Assembly (NCBI GenBank): GCA_963741845.1
Contig: CAVUJV010000024.1
Span: 496,001-560,000 of the forward strand
DNA from: Roseiarcus sp963741845
GTDB lineage: Bacteria; Pseudomonadota; Alphaproteobacteria; Rhizobiales; Beijerinckiaceae
Length of the DNA: 64,000 nt
Direction of reading: 5' to 3'
Shown here: in pieces, positions 10,821 through 19,758 of the stretch
Layout: each line of letters begins with the position of its first letter
How positions within the stretch are numbered: the stretch's first letter is position 1
Program-made: the position numbers and the translations under genes
The notes under the pieces: model-generated
The model's database searches: none
Told to the model about the DNA's origin: nothing
What the model saw: the letters and a program-made list of their open reading frames with translations, nothing else

Positions 10821-12949
10821 ATGGAACGCATCGACGCGCTGATCGCCGAGATGACAGTCGCGGAAAAGATCGGCCAGCTCAACATGGTCGCATCGACGGG
10901 CGCCATGACCGGACCGGGCGGATCGCGCGCAACGCACGACGGAATCCGGACTGGAGCGATCGGCGGGTTGCTCAATCTGTGGGGCGCGGAGGAGGTTCGG
11001 GCCGTCCAGCGAATCGCTGTCGAAGAATCGCGACTCGGTATCCCGTTGCTCATCGGCCTCGACGTCATTCACGGGCACCGGACGATTTTTCCTGTCCCGC
11101 TCGCGGAGACGTGCGCGTTTGACACCGATCTCTGGGAGCGGACCGCGCGGGCGGCCGCGGAAGAAGCAGCCGCTGAGGGCGTCGCCTTGACTTTCGCGCC
11201 GATGATCGATGTCGCCCGCGATCCGCGCTGGGGACGGATCGTCGAGAGCCCCGGAGAAGACCCATGGGTCGCTTCAGAGTTGGCGGCGGCCAAGACCCGC
11301 GGCTTTCAGGGGAGCGATCTCGGCGCCGCCGACAGCGTCGCGGCGACCGCCAAGCACTTCTGCGCCTATGGCGCCGTGACGGCGGGGCGCGAGTATGCCT
11401 CGACCGACGTCTCCGAAAGGACGTTGCGCGAAATCTATCTTCCTCCGTTCTCGGCGGCGATTGCCGCGGGAGCGGCGGCGGTCATGCCGGCGTTCACCGA
11501 CCTCGCCGGCGTTCCGATGACCGCTAATGCGGCGCTCATGAGAGGATGGCTTCGGGAGCGCGCCGGCTTCGACGGCGTCATCATCAGCGACTACAACGCC
11601 GTCGCGGAGCTCATCAATCACGGCGTGGCCCGCGATCTCGTCGAAGCCGCCGCGCTCGCGCTCAATGCCGGCGTCGACATCGACATGACGAGCGGCGCCT
11701 ATGTGCAGGGTCTTCCGGAAGCTCTGAGCGAGGGCCGCGTCAGGATGGCGGATATCGACGCGAGCGTTCGGCGGGTGCTCAGGCTCAAGGAACGTCTCGG
11801 CCTCTTCGATGACCCGTATCGGCGCGGATCGCGCGAGGCCGGAAGCGGCGAGGCCCGGCGGTCGCTGGCGCGGGAGGCCGCGCGGCGCGCGATCGTTCTG
11901 TTGACGCATCGCCGTCCCGTCCTGCCTCTTCCCGCCAGCGGCGGCCCGATCGCCGTCGTCGGGCCATTGGCCTCGGCGCAGGCGGAAATGCTCGGATCCT
12001 GGGCGTCGGCGGGCCGCCCGGATGACGTGACGTCCATTCTCGAAGGGCTCAAGGCCGCGGTGCCCGGCCGCCGGGTCGATTTCGCGCCGGGGGTCGACAT
12101 CGAAGGGGAGGACGAGGGGGGAATCGCCCCTGCCGTTGCGCTTTGCAGGCGCGCCGAGATCGTCGTCCTTTGCCTCGGCGAAGCGGCTGCAATGAGCGGC
12201 GAAGCGGCGAGCCGCACCCATCTCGGCCTGCCGGGACGCCAGCGGGCGCTCGCCGAGGCCGTCCTCGGCGTCGGCAAGCCGGTGATCGTTCTTTTGTCCT
12301 CCGGGCGGCCGCTCGCCTTGCCATGGCTTTTCGACCGGGCCGACGCGGTGCTCGCGACATGGTTCCTCGGCGTGGCGGCGGGCCATGCGATCGCGGACGT
12401 CCTGACGGGCAAGTTCAATCCCTCGGGCAGGCTCCCGGTAAGCTGGCCGCGCTCCGTCGGCCAACTGCCGATATATTATAGTCAGCGGGCGACCGGCCGG
12501 CCGACGGCGCCCGGGGTGCACTATACGAGTTCGTACCTCGACTCCCCCGCGACGCCGCAATTCCCGTTCGGGCATGGCCTCTCGTACAGCCGCTTCATGC
12601 TGTCCGACCTGCGTTGCGATCCGGCCGTCGCGAGGATGGACGAGACAATTCATGTCTCGGTCGAGGTTCGGAATGTCAGCGAGACGCCCGGCGAGGCGAC
12701 GCTGTTTCTGTTCGTCCGCGATCCCGTCGCGAGCGTGGCGCGCCCGGTTCTCGAACTCAAGGGCGTGCGCAAGATCAGTCTCGCGGCGCATGCGGCTCTG
12801 CGCGCCGAGTGGCGCCTGCCGGTCGCGGCGCTTGCCTTCGTCGGACAGAACCTCGAGCCGTCCTCGAACCGGGGCGGTTCGAGATCCATGTCGGCCAAAG
12901 CGCCGACGCTGACGGGCTGCTGACATCGTCGATCGAAGTGCGGTGTTGA
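10821..12949 (+). CDS. GH3 beta-glucosidase, BglX type (C-terminal frameshift)
   Basis: Retaining beta-glucosidase of family GH3. The N-terminal barrel opens with MTVAEKIGQLN and contains LLIGLDVIHGHRTIFPVPL, the substrate-binding KHF (TAKHFCAYG) and the nucleophile segment GVIISDYNAVAEL. The alpha/beta sandwich follows (PLPASGGPIAVVGPLAS), then a fibronectin-III-like tail. Near 12863 one G appears to be missing: the frame as given ends at 12923, while the next frame continues as VLEPGRFEIHVGQSADADG to a stop at 12949, restoring 709 residues. No signal peptide is seen. It would release glucose from sophorose or short beta-glucans made by the neighbouring enzymes. Confidence 0.85.
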
Positions 12950-13181
12950 AACGCGCAATGGACGGCGGCGATCGATTCCGGAGCGCGCCTCTGTAACTTA
13001 TGAAAAAGAGAAAATATGAACAATTTCTTCTGATTTTATGAATTGTCCGGTATGATGCTTCATCGCCGTCAAATCGGAAGCCGCACATGCGTGAAATCGC
13101 GAAGCCTGCCGCCGATGCCCTGCGTGGGGCGGCAATATCAAGAGCGTCGACCGGATCGTGGCAGGCCGTCGTACGCGACGG

Positions 13182-13213
13182 GTGCGAAAGTGCGAAGGTG
13201 CGAAGGTGCGAAA
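13182..13213. repeat. Four tandem copies of an 8-bp unit
   Basis: GTGCGAAA, GTGCGAAG, GTGCGAAG and GTGCGAAA follow each other without gaps. The copies differ only at the last base. A short tandem array of this kind may vary in copy number by slippage. Confidence 0.85.
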
Positions 13214-13290
13214 CAAAACAGCCGCCAAGGCCTTGAAGAGATGGAGTCCCGCGAAATCTGTTCATAGTCCGTGTGACGCGTGAGGAGTGA

Positions 13291-13455
13291 CCGCCGGAAG
13301 GAAATGTCAGCGCAAGTCCTTGGAAAGTCCCGATTCGCGGAAGAAAATGGCATTGTTTTCGGCCGATTTTCCGCCGAAAATTCTCTCGAAATGCTCTCTT
13401 TCAAGCCGAAAACGCCGCAAACAAGCGTCGAATCGCTGCGAAAACGCACGAAATT
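13291..13455 (+). repeat. Dispersed repeat, copy A
   Basis: This stretch is closely related to 50130-50287 on the opposite strand. The first 60 or so bases, from CCGCCGGAAGGAAATGTCAG onward, are nearly identical, including the run AAGTCCCGATTCGCGGAAGA; similarity then fades. In both copies the same frame reads RRKEMSAQV..KSRFAEENG..FG.F.AEN, but silent positions are conserved too, which points to a DNA-level repeat rather than a selected protein. Confidence 0.75.
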
Positions 13456-13574
13456 GCTGGCAGCTACCAGGACAGGACGCTGCCGACGCCGAGCCTCGAT
13501 TGACTGCGGAGCGGACTCGCGGTCAGATGAAGCCATTATTTGAGACGGAGGGGGCGCATTTCGGGGAGGCGGCA

Positions 13575-14201
13575 GTGGTGAAGAAGCGATTCGGGATGGG
13601 CGTCGCAGTGGCGACCTTGTTGGTTGGTCTGGCGATTGCGCCGGCTGGCTTGCGGGACATTGGCGTTCACGGCGCCGATGGCGATCTTTTCGTCCTGGCG
13701 AGCGCGGCTGCCAAAAGCGTTCCCTCCCAGCCGGCGCCTCAGGAAAAATCGGCGCAGGAGCCGCCGCAGGACCTGTCTCCTTTCACAGTCACCTCTCTCG
13801 TCGACATTTCACCCCTGGGCGCGCTGGCCGCGAACCGGGACAATTGCTCGGGGCTCCGGACATCGGTGGCCACAACCGGCGCTCGGAAGGAGAAGACGGC
13901 GCGGGTCGCCGCGCTCCCGGCGCGGGCTGCGCCGCAAACGCCAGCCTCGCCGCGGAAGCCGGCGCGCCGCCTGGCGTCGGCGCCGGGTCAGACGGGATGC
14001 GTGCGTTGTCTCGACACCGTCGCCAGTCGAACTTTGTCGGGGCGGGGCAAGACGCCGCTCGTCGCATTTCTTTCGAAGACCCTGCTGCATAAGGGTTCGC
14101 CAGGGCGCGCGGGACACAATGCCGCCCGGGAGCCCCGCGGCGCGACCCAGGTGCTCGTCGCCTCGTCCTTTCCGCCTCTATGGTTCAAAGAGAAGCTTTG
14201 A
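13575..14201 (+). CDS. Hypothetical exported or membrane-anchored protein
   Basis: Not recognised. The GTG at 13575 (another GTG follows at 13578) is preceded by GGGGAGG. The product begins with a basic stretch (VVKKRFG) and a hydrophobic segment (VAVATLLVGLAIAPAG) that could be a signal anchor. The rest is proline-, alanine- and arginine-rich with a CVRC pair near residue 137. An upstream in-frame ATG exists at 13527. Low-complexity composition and lack of any known domain make this a weak call; it could be a chance open frame. Confidence 0.35.
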   Translation: MVKKRFGMGVAVATLLVGLAIAPAGLRDIGVHGADGDLFVLASAAAKSVPSQPAPQEKSAQEPPQDLSPFTVTSLVDISPLGALAANRDNCSGLRTSVATTGARKEKTARVAALPARAAPQTPASPRKPARRLASAPGQTGCVRCLDTVASRTLSGRGKTPLVAFLSKTLLHKGSPGRAGHNAAREPRGATQVLVASSFPPLWFKEKL

Positions 14202-14215
14202 TGGGATGTCTGTCC

Positions 14216-14533
14216 TCAGTCGAGCTTGATGAAGATGCGCCCGCTCTCGATCTTCACCGGGTAGGTCGCGAGATTGACGCAGGCCGGCGCGCCCTTCGCT
14301 TCGCCCGTCGTGAAGTCGAACCGGCCATTGTGCATCGGGCATTCGATGATCGTGCCTGAAACGAAGCCGTCGGCGAGTTCGACCTGTTCGTGCGTACAAA
14401 GTCCGTCGGTCGCGAAGTAGCGGTCATCCACAGTGCGGTAGAGTGCGTATTGCCGGCCGCCATGCTCGAAGGGCGCCACGTCCTCCGGCCCCACGCGGTC
14501 CGCGGCGCCCGCGTCGATCCAGCCGTCGCTCAT
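14216..14533 (-). CDS. MocE-type Rieske [2Fe-2S] ferredoxin
   Basis: A 105-residue soluble Rieske ferredoxin. The cluster ligands are visible as CTHE (residues about 46-49) and CPMHNGRFDF (about 65-74). It resembles the MocE/bifunctional-reductase Rieske family that donates electrons to oxygenases and desaturases. The downstream neighbour on the same strand order is a membrane desaturase whose start is just upstream (desaturase stop 14563, ferredoxin start 14533), so the two form an operon and the ferredoxin is probably the desaturase's electron donor. Confidence 0.88.
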   Translation of the reverse strand: MSDGWIDAGAADRVGPEDVAPFEHGGRQYALYRTVDDRYFATDGLCTHEQVELADGFVSGTIIECPMHNGRFDFTTGEAKGAPACVNLATYPVKIESGRIFIKLD

Positions 14534-14562
14534 CTCGAATCTCCTCTAGTCTCGCGTGTGTC

Positions 14563-15645
14563 TCACGCCTTGGCTGCGGCTGCGGCTGGCGCCTGCGGCA
14601 GCGGTGTCGCCGTCGGCGGCAGCTCGCGCTTCACGAAATAGGTGGGGTCCTTGAGTTGCCGCGCCAGCGTCGGGAGGATCTCGCGATAAGCGGCGATCGT
14701 GCTCGGATAGGGCTCGGGGCATTGCGCCTTGATCTTCTCGTGCAGCCTGGGAAGCGCGTGATAGGGGATCAGCGGGAAGATGTGGTGCTCGACGTGGTAG
14801 TTCATGTTCCAGTAGAGGAACCTGAACACCGGGTTCATGTAGACCGTGCGCGAGTTGAGCCTGTGGTCGAGCACGTCCTCGGCGAGGCCGAGATGTTGCG
14901 TGCAGCCGAAGTAGAGTTGCAGCCATGAGCCGTAGAGCGAGGGCAGTCCCACATACATCGCGGGCAGGACCGAGCCGGACGCAATGCAGGCGACGATGAC
15001 CAGCGCATAGATTCCGAGATAGATGCGCGCCGTGCGATAGACCTTCGGCCGCTCGGTTTCGGGAACGAAGGTCTTCTCCTCCTCCGTCATCCGGCCGCTC
15101 GCATGGACGGCGAGCCCACGCAGGAACAGGACCGCCGTCTTCAGCGCGAAGATGTTCAGAAGCAGAGAGACGACGTCCGGCGGACGCGGCGTGATGATCT
15201 CCGGGTCTCGGCCCACAATGACCGTGTCCGTATGGTGGCGGGTATGGCTCCAGCGCCAGATCTCGGGCTCGCGCAGGATCATGAAACAGGCGAGCTGATA
15301 GACCGCGTCGTTCATCCACTGGGTCTTGAAGGCGGTGCGGTGCCCGCATTCGTGCCAGCGGCTGTCGGAGGCCGAGCCATAGAGGACGCCATAGACGATG
15401 AAGAAGGGGACCGCCGCCCAGCTGCCCCAGAACCACCATCCGAGCGCGCCGGAGACGATCATCGCGCCGATCCAGATGGTCGTGTCGCGGATCGCCGGCC
15501 CATCCTCGCGCTTCATGAGCTCCTTGAGCTCGGCGCGTGAGATGTTGGGCGCATACCATTTGGCCGAGACGAGGCCGGCGACCGCCGCCTTCTCCGCCTC
15601 GGGCCCGATGAGACTGTAATCACGGGCGACGAATGCGCTCGACAT
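14563..15645 (-). CDS. Membrane fatty acid desaturase (MocD-like)
   Basis: A 360-residue integral membrane di-iron desaturase/hydroxylase. The three histidine boxes are present: HECGH (about residues 100-104), HTRHH (about 137-141) and HVEHH (about 285-289). Hydrophobic segments lie around TIWIGAMIVSGALGWWFW, AVPFFIVYGVLYG and IYLGIYALVIVACIA. ATG at 15645 was chosen because AGGAGG lies a few bases upstream and the longer open frame before it has no family similarity. It is paired with the Rieske ferredoxin. The substrate, a fatty acyl lipid or a smaller molecule as in the rhizopine Moc system, cannot be decided. Confidence 0.85.
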   Translation of the reverse strand: MSSAFVARDYSLIGPEAEKAAVAGLVSAKWYAPNISRAELKELMKREDGPAIRDTTIWIGAMIVSGALGWWFWGSWAAVPFFIVYGVLYGSASDSRWHECGHRTAFKTQWMNDAVYQLACFMILREPEIWRWSHTRHHTDTVIVGRDPEIITPRPPDVVSLLLNIFALKTAVLFLRGLAVHASGRMTEEEKTFVPETERPKVYRTARIYLGIYALVIVACIASGSVLPAMYVGLPSLYGSWLQLYFGCTQHLGLAEDVLDHRLNSRTVYMNPVFRFLYWNMNYHVEHHIFPLIPYHALPRLHEKIKAQCPEPYPSTIAAYREILPTLARQLKDPTYFVKRELPPTATPLPQAPAAAAAKA

Positions 15646-15719
15646 GCCGTTTCCTCCTCGCGGCTCGTCAAACCGCCGCGGCGCCAGCGAATCTAAGGCA
15701 GGTTGGCCGCAACTCAATG

Positions 15720-16226
15720 TCAGTTCAGCCGCCAGATCGCGAAATTGAGGATCGTGGCAAAACCGACCCAGAAGGCAAGCGGCAGCAGGGCGAGGCCAGC
15801 AGGCGCGTCGAGCCGCCAGAACGCGAGCATCGTCACGACAATCAGCGCAAGCTGCGGGACAATGTCGAGAAGCCCCGCGAGTGGGCTGTGCGCGCCGAAA
15901 AACAGGAAGGACCAGAGCGCGTTGAGCGCGAGCTGGGCGAGGAATAACCTGATCGCCGTCGACCGCCCGGAGGTCGAGGGAGACAGGTTGAGAACGCGCC
16001 AGAAGGCGAAGGCCATCAGAAGATAGAGGACGGTCCAGACCGGTCCGAAGACGGCGTTCGGCGGGTTGAACCACGGCTTCCGCAGGCCGGCGTGCCAAGC
16101 CAGATTCGGCTCGGTGGCGAGCCAGCCAAGGAATCCAGCAGTCGCGACGAGCGCCAGCGCGATCCCCGCGTGGAGGATGTTGGGTCGCGCGCGCCCCTCG
16201 GGGACCGCTGAAGGCATGTGGCTCAT
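15720..16226 (-). CDS. tspO: TspO/MBR family tryptophan-rich sensory protein
   Basis: Five-helix membrane protein of the TspO/translocator family, which binds tetrapyrroles and affects stress and pigment responses. Typical segments are RKPWFNPPNAVFGPVWTVLY, LNALWSFLFFGAHSPLAGLL and ILNFAIW. 168 residues from the ATG at 16226; a second ATG lies three codons downstream. An independent gene by spacing (75 bases from the desaturase start). Confidence 0.88.
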   Translation of the reverse strand: MSHMPSAVPEGRARPNILHAGIALALVATAGFLGWLATEPNLAWHAGLRKPWFNPPNAVFGPVWTVLYLLMAFAFWRVLNLSPSTSGRSTAIRLFLAQLALNALWSFLFFGAHSPLAGLLDIVPQLALIVVTMLAFWRLDAPAGLALLPLAFWVGFATILNFAIWRLN

Positions 16227-16328
16227 TCCAGGTCCGCTTTGTGTACGCCGCTCGCGTCCTTTTCGCGTCAACGAAATTCTGCCGGCTCGCGTTCCTTTGT
16301 CCTCAGTCCGACGCGGGAAGGGACGAGC

Positions 16329-17519
16329 CTATGAGACGCGTCCCGCCCGGAAAGCCTCGACCGTCTGGATCACGCCGCGCAACTCCGCCAGGCCCTTGAG
16401 GCGGCCGATGAAGGAATAGCCGGGGTTCACGCGCTTCGCGCCGTCGTCGCCCAAGAGATGCCCGTGGTCGGGCCGCATGGGGATCTCGGCGTCGGCGCGG
16501 CCTTCCGCGCGGCGGCGGTCTTCTTCCGCCATGATCGCGGCCGCCAGCGCGACCATGTCCGTTTCCCCGGCGAGGTGGTCGGCCTCGTGGAACGAGCCGT
16601 CCGGCTCCCGCTTCACGTTGCGCAAGTGCGCGAAATGCACCCGCGGCCCGAACTCGCGCGCCATCGCCACAAGGTCGTTCGCCGGATTGGAGCCGAACGA
16701 GCCCGCGCAGAGCGTCAGCCCGCAGGCGCGGGAAGGCACGGCGGCGAAGAGCTTTCGCACGTCGTCGGCGGTCGACAGCACGCGCGGCAGGCCGAAGATC
16801 GGAAAGGCCGGATCGTCGGGATGGATGGCGAGCCGCACGCCCTCCTCGTCGGCGACTTCCGTGATCTCGCGGACGAAGGCGATGAGGTTGGCCCGCATGT
16901 CCTCGACGCCGACGTCGGCGTAGCGCTTGAGGGCGCGGCGAAAGCTCTCGCGGTCGTAGGTGAAGTCGCGCGCCGGCAGCCAGTCGATCAGCGTGCGCTC
17001 GAGCGCCTCGGCCTGCGCCGGGGTCATGGCCGAAAACCGCGTCTTCGCGGCGGCTATCCGCTCGGGCGGATGGTCCGCCTCCGCGCCCTCGCGCTTCAGG
17101 ATCAGGAGATCGTAGGCGGCGAAATCGACCGCGTCGAAGCGGAGCGCCGTTCCCCCGTTCGGCAGGGGCCAGTTGAGGTCCGTGCGGGTCCAGTCGGTGA
17201 TCGCCATGAAGTTGTAGCAGAAGACTTGCACGCCCGCCCGCGCGGCGTTGCGGAGCGACTGCTTGTAGTTGGCGATCTTCTCGCGGAAGGCGCCCGTGCG
17301 CGTCTTGATCTCCTCGCCGACGCCGATGCTCTCGACGACCGGCCAGACGAGGCCCGCGCCCTCGATCTCGGCCCGCCGCTTCGCGATGTCCTCGACCGGC
17401 CAGACCTCGCCCTGGTTGCGATGATGGAGCGCGGTGACGACTCCCCGCGCGCCCGCCTGCGCGACATTCGCAAGGCTCACCGGATCGTCCGGGCCGAACC
17501 AGCGCCAGGTCTGCAGCAT
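16329..17519 (-). CDS. uxuA: Mannonate dehydratase
   Basis: Converts D-mannonate to 2-keto-3-deoxygluconate plus water in hexuronate breakdown. 396 residues, the usual UxuA length. Visible family segments are MLQTWRWFGP at the start, GVVTALHH, WPVVESIGVGE, FCYNFMAITDWTRTD, LAIHPDDPAFPIFGLPR and the C-terminal RPDHGHLLGDD. The ATG at 17519 fits the family N-terminus. No other hexuronate genes lie beside it; accA is just upstream on the same strand (36-base gap). Confidence 0.93.
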   Translation of the reverse strand: MLQTWRWFGPDDPVSLANVAQAGARGVVTALHHRNQGEVWPVEDIAKRRAEIEGAGLVWPVVESIGVGEEIKTRTGAFREKIANYKQSLRNAARAGVQVFCYNFMAITDWTRTDLNWPLPNGGTALRFDAVDFAAYDLLILKREGAEADHPPERIAAAKTRFSAMTPAQAEALERTLIDWLPARDFTYDRESFRRALKRYADVGVEDMRANLIAFVREITEVADEEGVRLAIHPDDPAFPIFGLPRVLSTADDVRKLFAAVPSRACGLTLCAGSFGSNPANDLVAMAREFGPRVHFAHLRNVKREPDGSFHEADHLAGETDMVALAAAIMAEEDRRRAEGRADAEIPMRPDHGHLLGDDGAKRVNPGYSFIGRLKGLAELRGVIQTVEAFRAGRVS

Positions 17520-17554
17520 GGGCCTCCCCCTCCGGTCTTCGCGCCGGGCCTTTC

Positions 17555-18508
17555 CTAGATCTTCCGCCCCATCGCGAGGAACTTCTCCGCCCGCGCGTTG
17601 CGGAGTTCGTCCGGGCTCATGCCCGCGAGCGACCGGAGCGCCTCGCCGATCGCGCGGCCGGTCGCCGCGAGGGCGGCGGCCGGGTCGCGATGGGCTCCGC
17701 CGACCGGCTCGGCAATGATCCCGTCGATGATGCCGAATTTGATGAGGTCCTGCGCGGTGATCTTCATGCTCGTCGCCGCGTCCTGGGCGCGCGAGGAATC
17801 CCGCCACAGGATCGAGGCCGAGGCCTCGGGCGAGGCGACGGTATAGATCGCATGTTCGAGCATCAGCACCTTGTTCGCGGTCGCGATGGCGACCGCGCCG
17901 CCCGAGCCGCCTTCGCCGATGATGACCGCGACATTCGGAACGCCGAGCGAGAGGCAGGCGTCGGTCGAGCGGGCGATCGCTTCGGCCTGCCCGCGCTCCT
18001 CGGCGTCCACCCCGGGAAAGGCGCCGGCCGTATCGACCAGCGCGATGACCGGCAGTTCGAACCGGTCCGCGAGCCCCATCAGGCGCACGGCCTTTCGGTA
18101 GCCTTCGGGGCGCGCCATGCCGAAATTGTGCTGAAGCCGGCTCTCGGTGCTGTGGCCCTTCTCCTGGCCGATCACGCAGACCGACCGGCCCTCGAACCAG
18201 CCGAATCCGCCGATGATCGCCTCGTCCTCGCCGAATTGACGGTCGCCGGCGAGCGGCGTGAAGTCCTCGATCAGCGCGCCGACATAATCCACGAAATGCG
18301 GCCGGTCCTGGGTGCGCGCGACCTGGGTCTTCTGCCAGGGCGTGAGGCTGGCGTAGAGGTCGGCGAGCGCCTTCTCGGACTTGGCCTCCAGCTTGGCGAT
18401 TTCGTCGGCGAGGGCGGACAACTCGCCGTTGGCCGCGACCGCGCGCAATTCGTCGATGCGCGCATCGATATCGGCGACGGAAGTTTCAAAACTGAGGTAG
18501 CTGCGCAT
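17555..18508 (-). CDS. accA: Acetyl-CoA carboxylase carboxyltransferase subunit alpha
   Basis: Alpha subunit of the carboxyltransferase of acetyl-CoA carboxylase, the first step of fatty acid synthesis. 317 residues from ATG 18508 (MRSYLSFE). Conserved parts include TQDRPHFVDYV, FGMARPEGYRKAVRLM, VDTAGAFPGVDAEERGQAEA, IGEGGSGGA and YTVASPEASASILWRD. A longer open frame upstream has no family similarity, so the shorter start was chosen. Confidence 0.96.
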   Translation of the reverse strand: MRSYLSFETSVADIDARIDELRAVAANGELSALADEIAKLEAKSEKALADLYASLTPWQKTQVARTQDRPHFVDYVGALIEDFTPLAGDRQFGEDEAIIGGFGWFEGRSVCVIGQEKGHSTESRLQHNFGMARPEGYRKAVRLMGLADRFELPVIALVDTAGAFPGVDAEERGQAEAIARSTDACLSLGVPNVAVIIGEGGSGGAVAIATANKVLMLEHAIYTVASPEASASILWRDSSRAQDAATSMKITAQDLIKFGIIDGIIAEPVGGAHRDPAAALAATGRAIGEALRSLAGMSPDELRNARAEKFLAMGRKI

Positions 18509-19025
18509 TCCGGCCTTTGGGGCAAACCGCCGGGAGCGCGGCGGCGCGGGAAACTGGCGGGCGGAGGCGGCGAAGTCAAGGCGCGGAGGTCCGGGAATCG
18601 AGCTTCGGGAAAGCGCCGCTGGAGCGCCGGATTGTGGCGGGAGCGCCACATTTTAGCGTTCCGTTTCGTGGGATATCAGGAGCTTGAGTTCGATTTTAGC
18701 GTCGTGTGGAACTCCTGAACCGGGCGCCGCGCCATGGTCTCTGTAGGGCGGGCTCGCTGAGCCCGCCCAGGCGCGGTCATCGACCGCGCCCTACAACCCG
18801 CGGTTGAGCCGGGGCCGGAATGGGATCGATTCCCGTGCGGGCATGGGCGTGACGCATCGCCTCGCCCTCCTTTCTGAGTCGCGCCGGGCGTCGCGCGCTC
18901 CTGTTCGGCCCGCGCCCGAAAACGGCTTCGCAGGAGCTTCCCCCACTATCGGGGCGAAGGCCCCGTTCGGCAAGAAAATGTCGAACTCTCGGTATTATTC
19001 AATTATGAAATGTTATAAATTCCCC
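18509..19025. other. Intergenic region with a REP-like element
   Basis: About 500 bases between accA and the HTH gene. The only structure seen is the palindromic element at 18742-18795. The accA promoter is expected near 18510-18650. No gene is supported. Confidence 0.5.
18742..18795. repeat. REP/BIME-like palindromic element
   Basis: The 54-bp element has mirrored ends, TGTAGGGCG and CGCCCTACA. Inside are two smaller palindromes: GGGCGGGCTC..GAGCCCGCCC and GGCGCGGTC..GACCGCGCC. It could fold as one long or two short hairpins. This is the pattern of bacterial REP elements; only one copy lies in the window. Confidence 0.8.
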
Positions 19026-19520
19026 TCAAGCCGCGCGCAAATGGTCCCTGCGCCTGAGAAGTTTTTCGCTCTCGCGCCTGACAATTCTCGCCTGCACAAT
19101 ATCCGAAATCGTCAACCTTCCATGACGGGCAAGCCACCGTGCGACATCGACCCAATCCCAAAGGGGCGTGTCGGTCGTAGCTCTGACAATCGGGAGAGGA
19201 AAGCTTTTCCCACGAATGCCTTTCGCATAGTTGGAGACGGCCGCCCGAGTGATCCCGGCTCTGACCGCGATGTCCGACAGACTGACAAGATGATCTGGCC
19301 CGATATGCAACACTTCCGCCCCGGCCCGCCGCACATCTGCCATGGCGGACTTTAGGGCATGGTAGAAATTTTTTGCCTCTCGATCAAACTCGATAATCGC
19401 AACGCCTTTCTGCAATGAAACGATCGCGTCGTCGCACCCGGCCTCAAACAGTTTTTCGGAAAGCGACGCGATATCGGCGTCCGGGCAACTAGAGACGACA
19501 GTGAATTCATAGGTTTTCAT
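19026..19520 (-). CDS. HTH domain protein, putative antitoxin of a HicA-like module
   Basis: A 164-residue protein of no named family. The N-terminal part (about 1-75) begins MKTYEFTVVSS and is a small alpha/beta domain with repeated AGCDDAIV and IIEFDREAKNF. The middle (about 78-105) is a helix-turn-helix, SLSDIAVRAGITRAAVSNYA. The C-terminus is basic. The ATG at 19520 has a GAGGAGG box six bases upstream and overlaps the end of the upstream gene by 14 bases, so the two are coupled. By layout it would be the DNA-binding antitoxin/repressor of the pair; this is inference. Confidence 0.7.
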   Translation of the reverse strand: MKTYEFTVVSSCPDADIASLSEKLFEAGCDDAIVSLQKGVAIIEFDREAKNFYHALKSAMADVRRAGAEVLHIGPDHLVSLSDIAVRAGITRAAVSNYAKGIRGKSFPLPIVRATTDTPLWDWVDVARWLARHGRLTISDIVQARIVRRESEKLLRRRDHLRAA

Positions 19521-19758
19521 CACTATCCTCCTCTCGTTTATGACCACAACGCTCGACTACGCGCCGCACGGCCTTCGCATGATTTTGGCAATTGCGCGGA
19601 GTTGACCAGACGGAGACAATACACCCGTCTCGTGTGTGGTGTGGGCAAAGCAGACGCCCCCATGCATGACCCTGTGATATCTCGACCGTCCAGCCCAGGC
19701 TTTCGGCATGAGCGACCGCTTCCTCAATTTCCTTGTTGGGGTGGCGCGGCCTAGCCAT
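19507..19758 (-). CDS. Small HicA-like protein, putative toxin
   Basis: An 83-residue protein opening MARPRHPNKEIEEAVAHA, then GWTVEISQGHAWGRLLCPHH and VWSTPRNCQNHAKAVRRVV. The layout (KEIEE helix, GW.V strand, a His followed by a small hydrophobic core) resembles the dsRBD-like HicA mRNA interferase fold, with His in GHAWG as the candidate catalytic residue. Start ATG 19758 follows a GGGGGGA box. First gene of a two-gene cassette with the HTH protein, unlike classical hicAB in which the antitoxin is a HicB fold. A TTGACA hexamer lies at about 19793-19798 on this strand. Confidence 0.6.
   Translation of the reverse strand: MARPRHPNKEIEEAVAHAESLGWTVEISQGHAWGRLLCPHHTRDGCIVSVWSTPRNCQNHAKAVRRVVERCGHKREEDSDENL

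Larger units (their letters stand above)
12950..13574. other. Repeat-rich intergenic region
   Basis: About 620 bases without a convincing gene. It holds an AT-rich stretch at 12995-13060, an 8-bp tandem repeat at 13182-13213 and one copy of a dispersed repeat at 13291-13455. The open frame over the repeat (13280-13543) is described with the repeat rather than called as a gene. Confidence 0.5.

Noticed and set aside
11274..13265. 663-codon open frame opposite the GH3 gene
   Set aside because: Runs through the GH3 gene and the repeat region; no family features.
13280..13543. Short frame MSAQV..KSRFAEENG as a gene
   Set aside because: Matches a second copy at DNA level including silent sites, so treated as a repeat. 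Could be revisited if transcription is shown.
18820..18960. tRNA-like stretch (GATCGATTCCCGTGC)
   Set aside because: Resembles a T-arm by chance, but no acceptor stem or anticodon arm can be folded around it.
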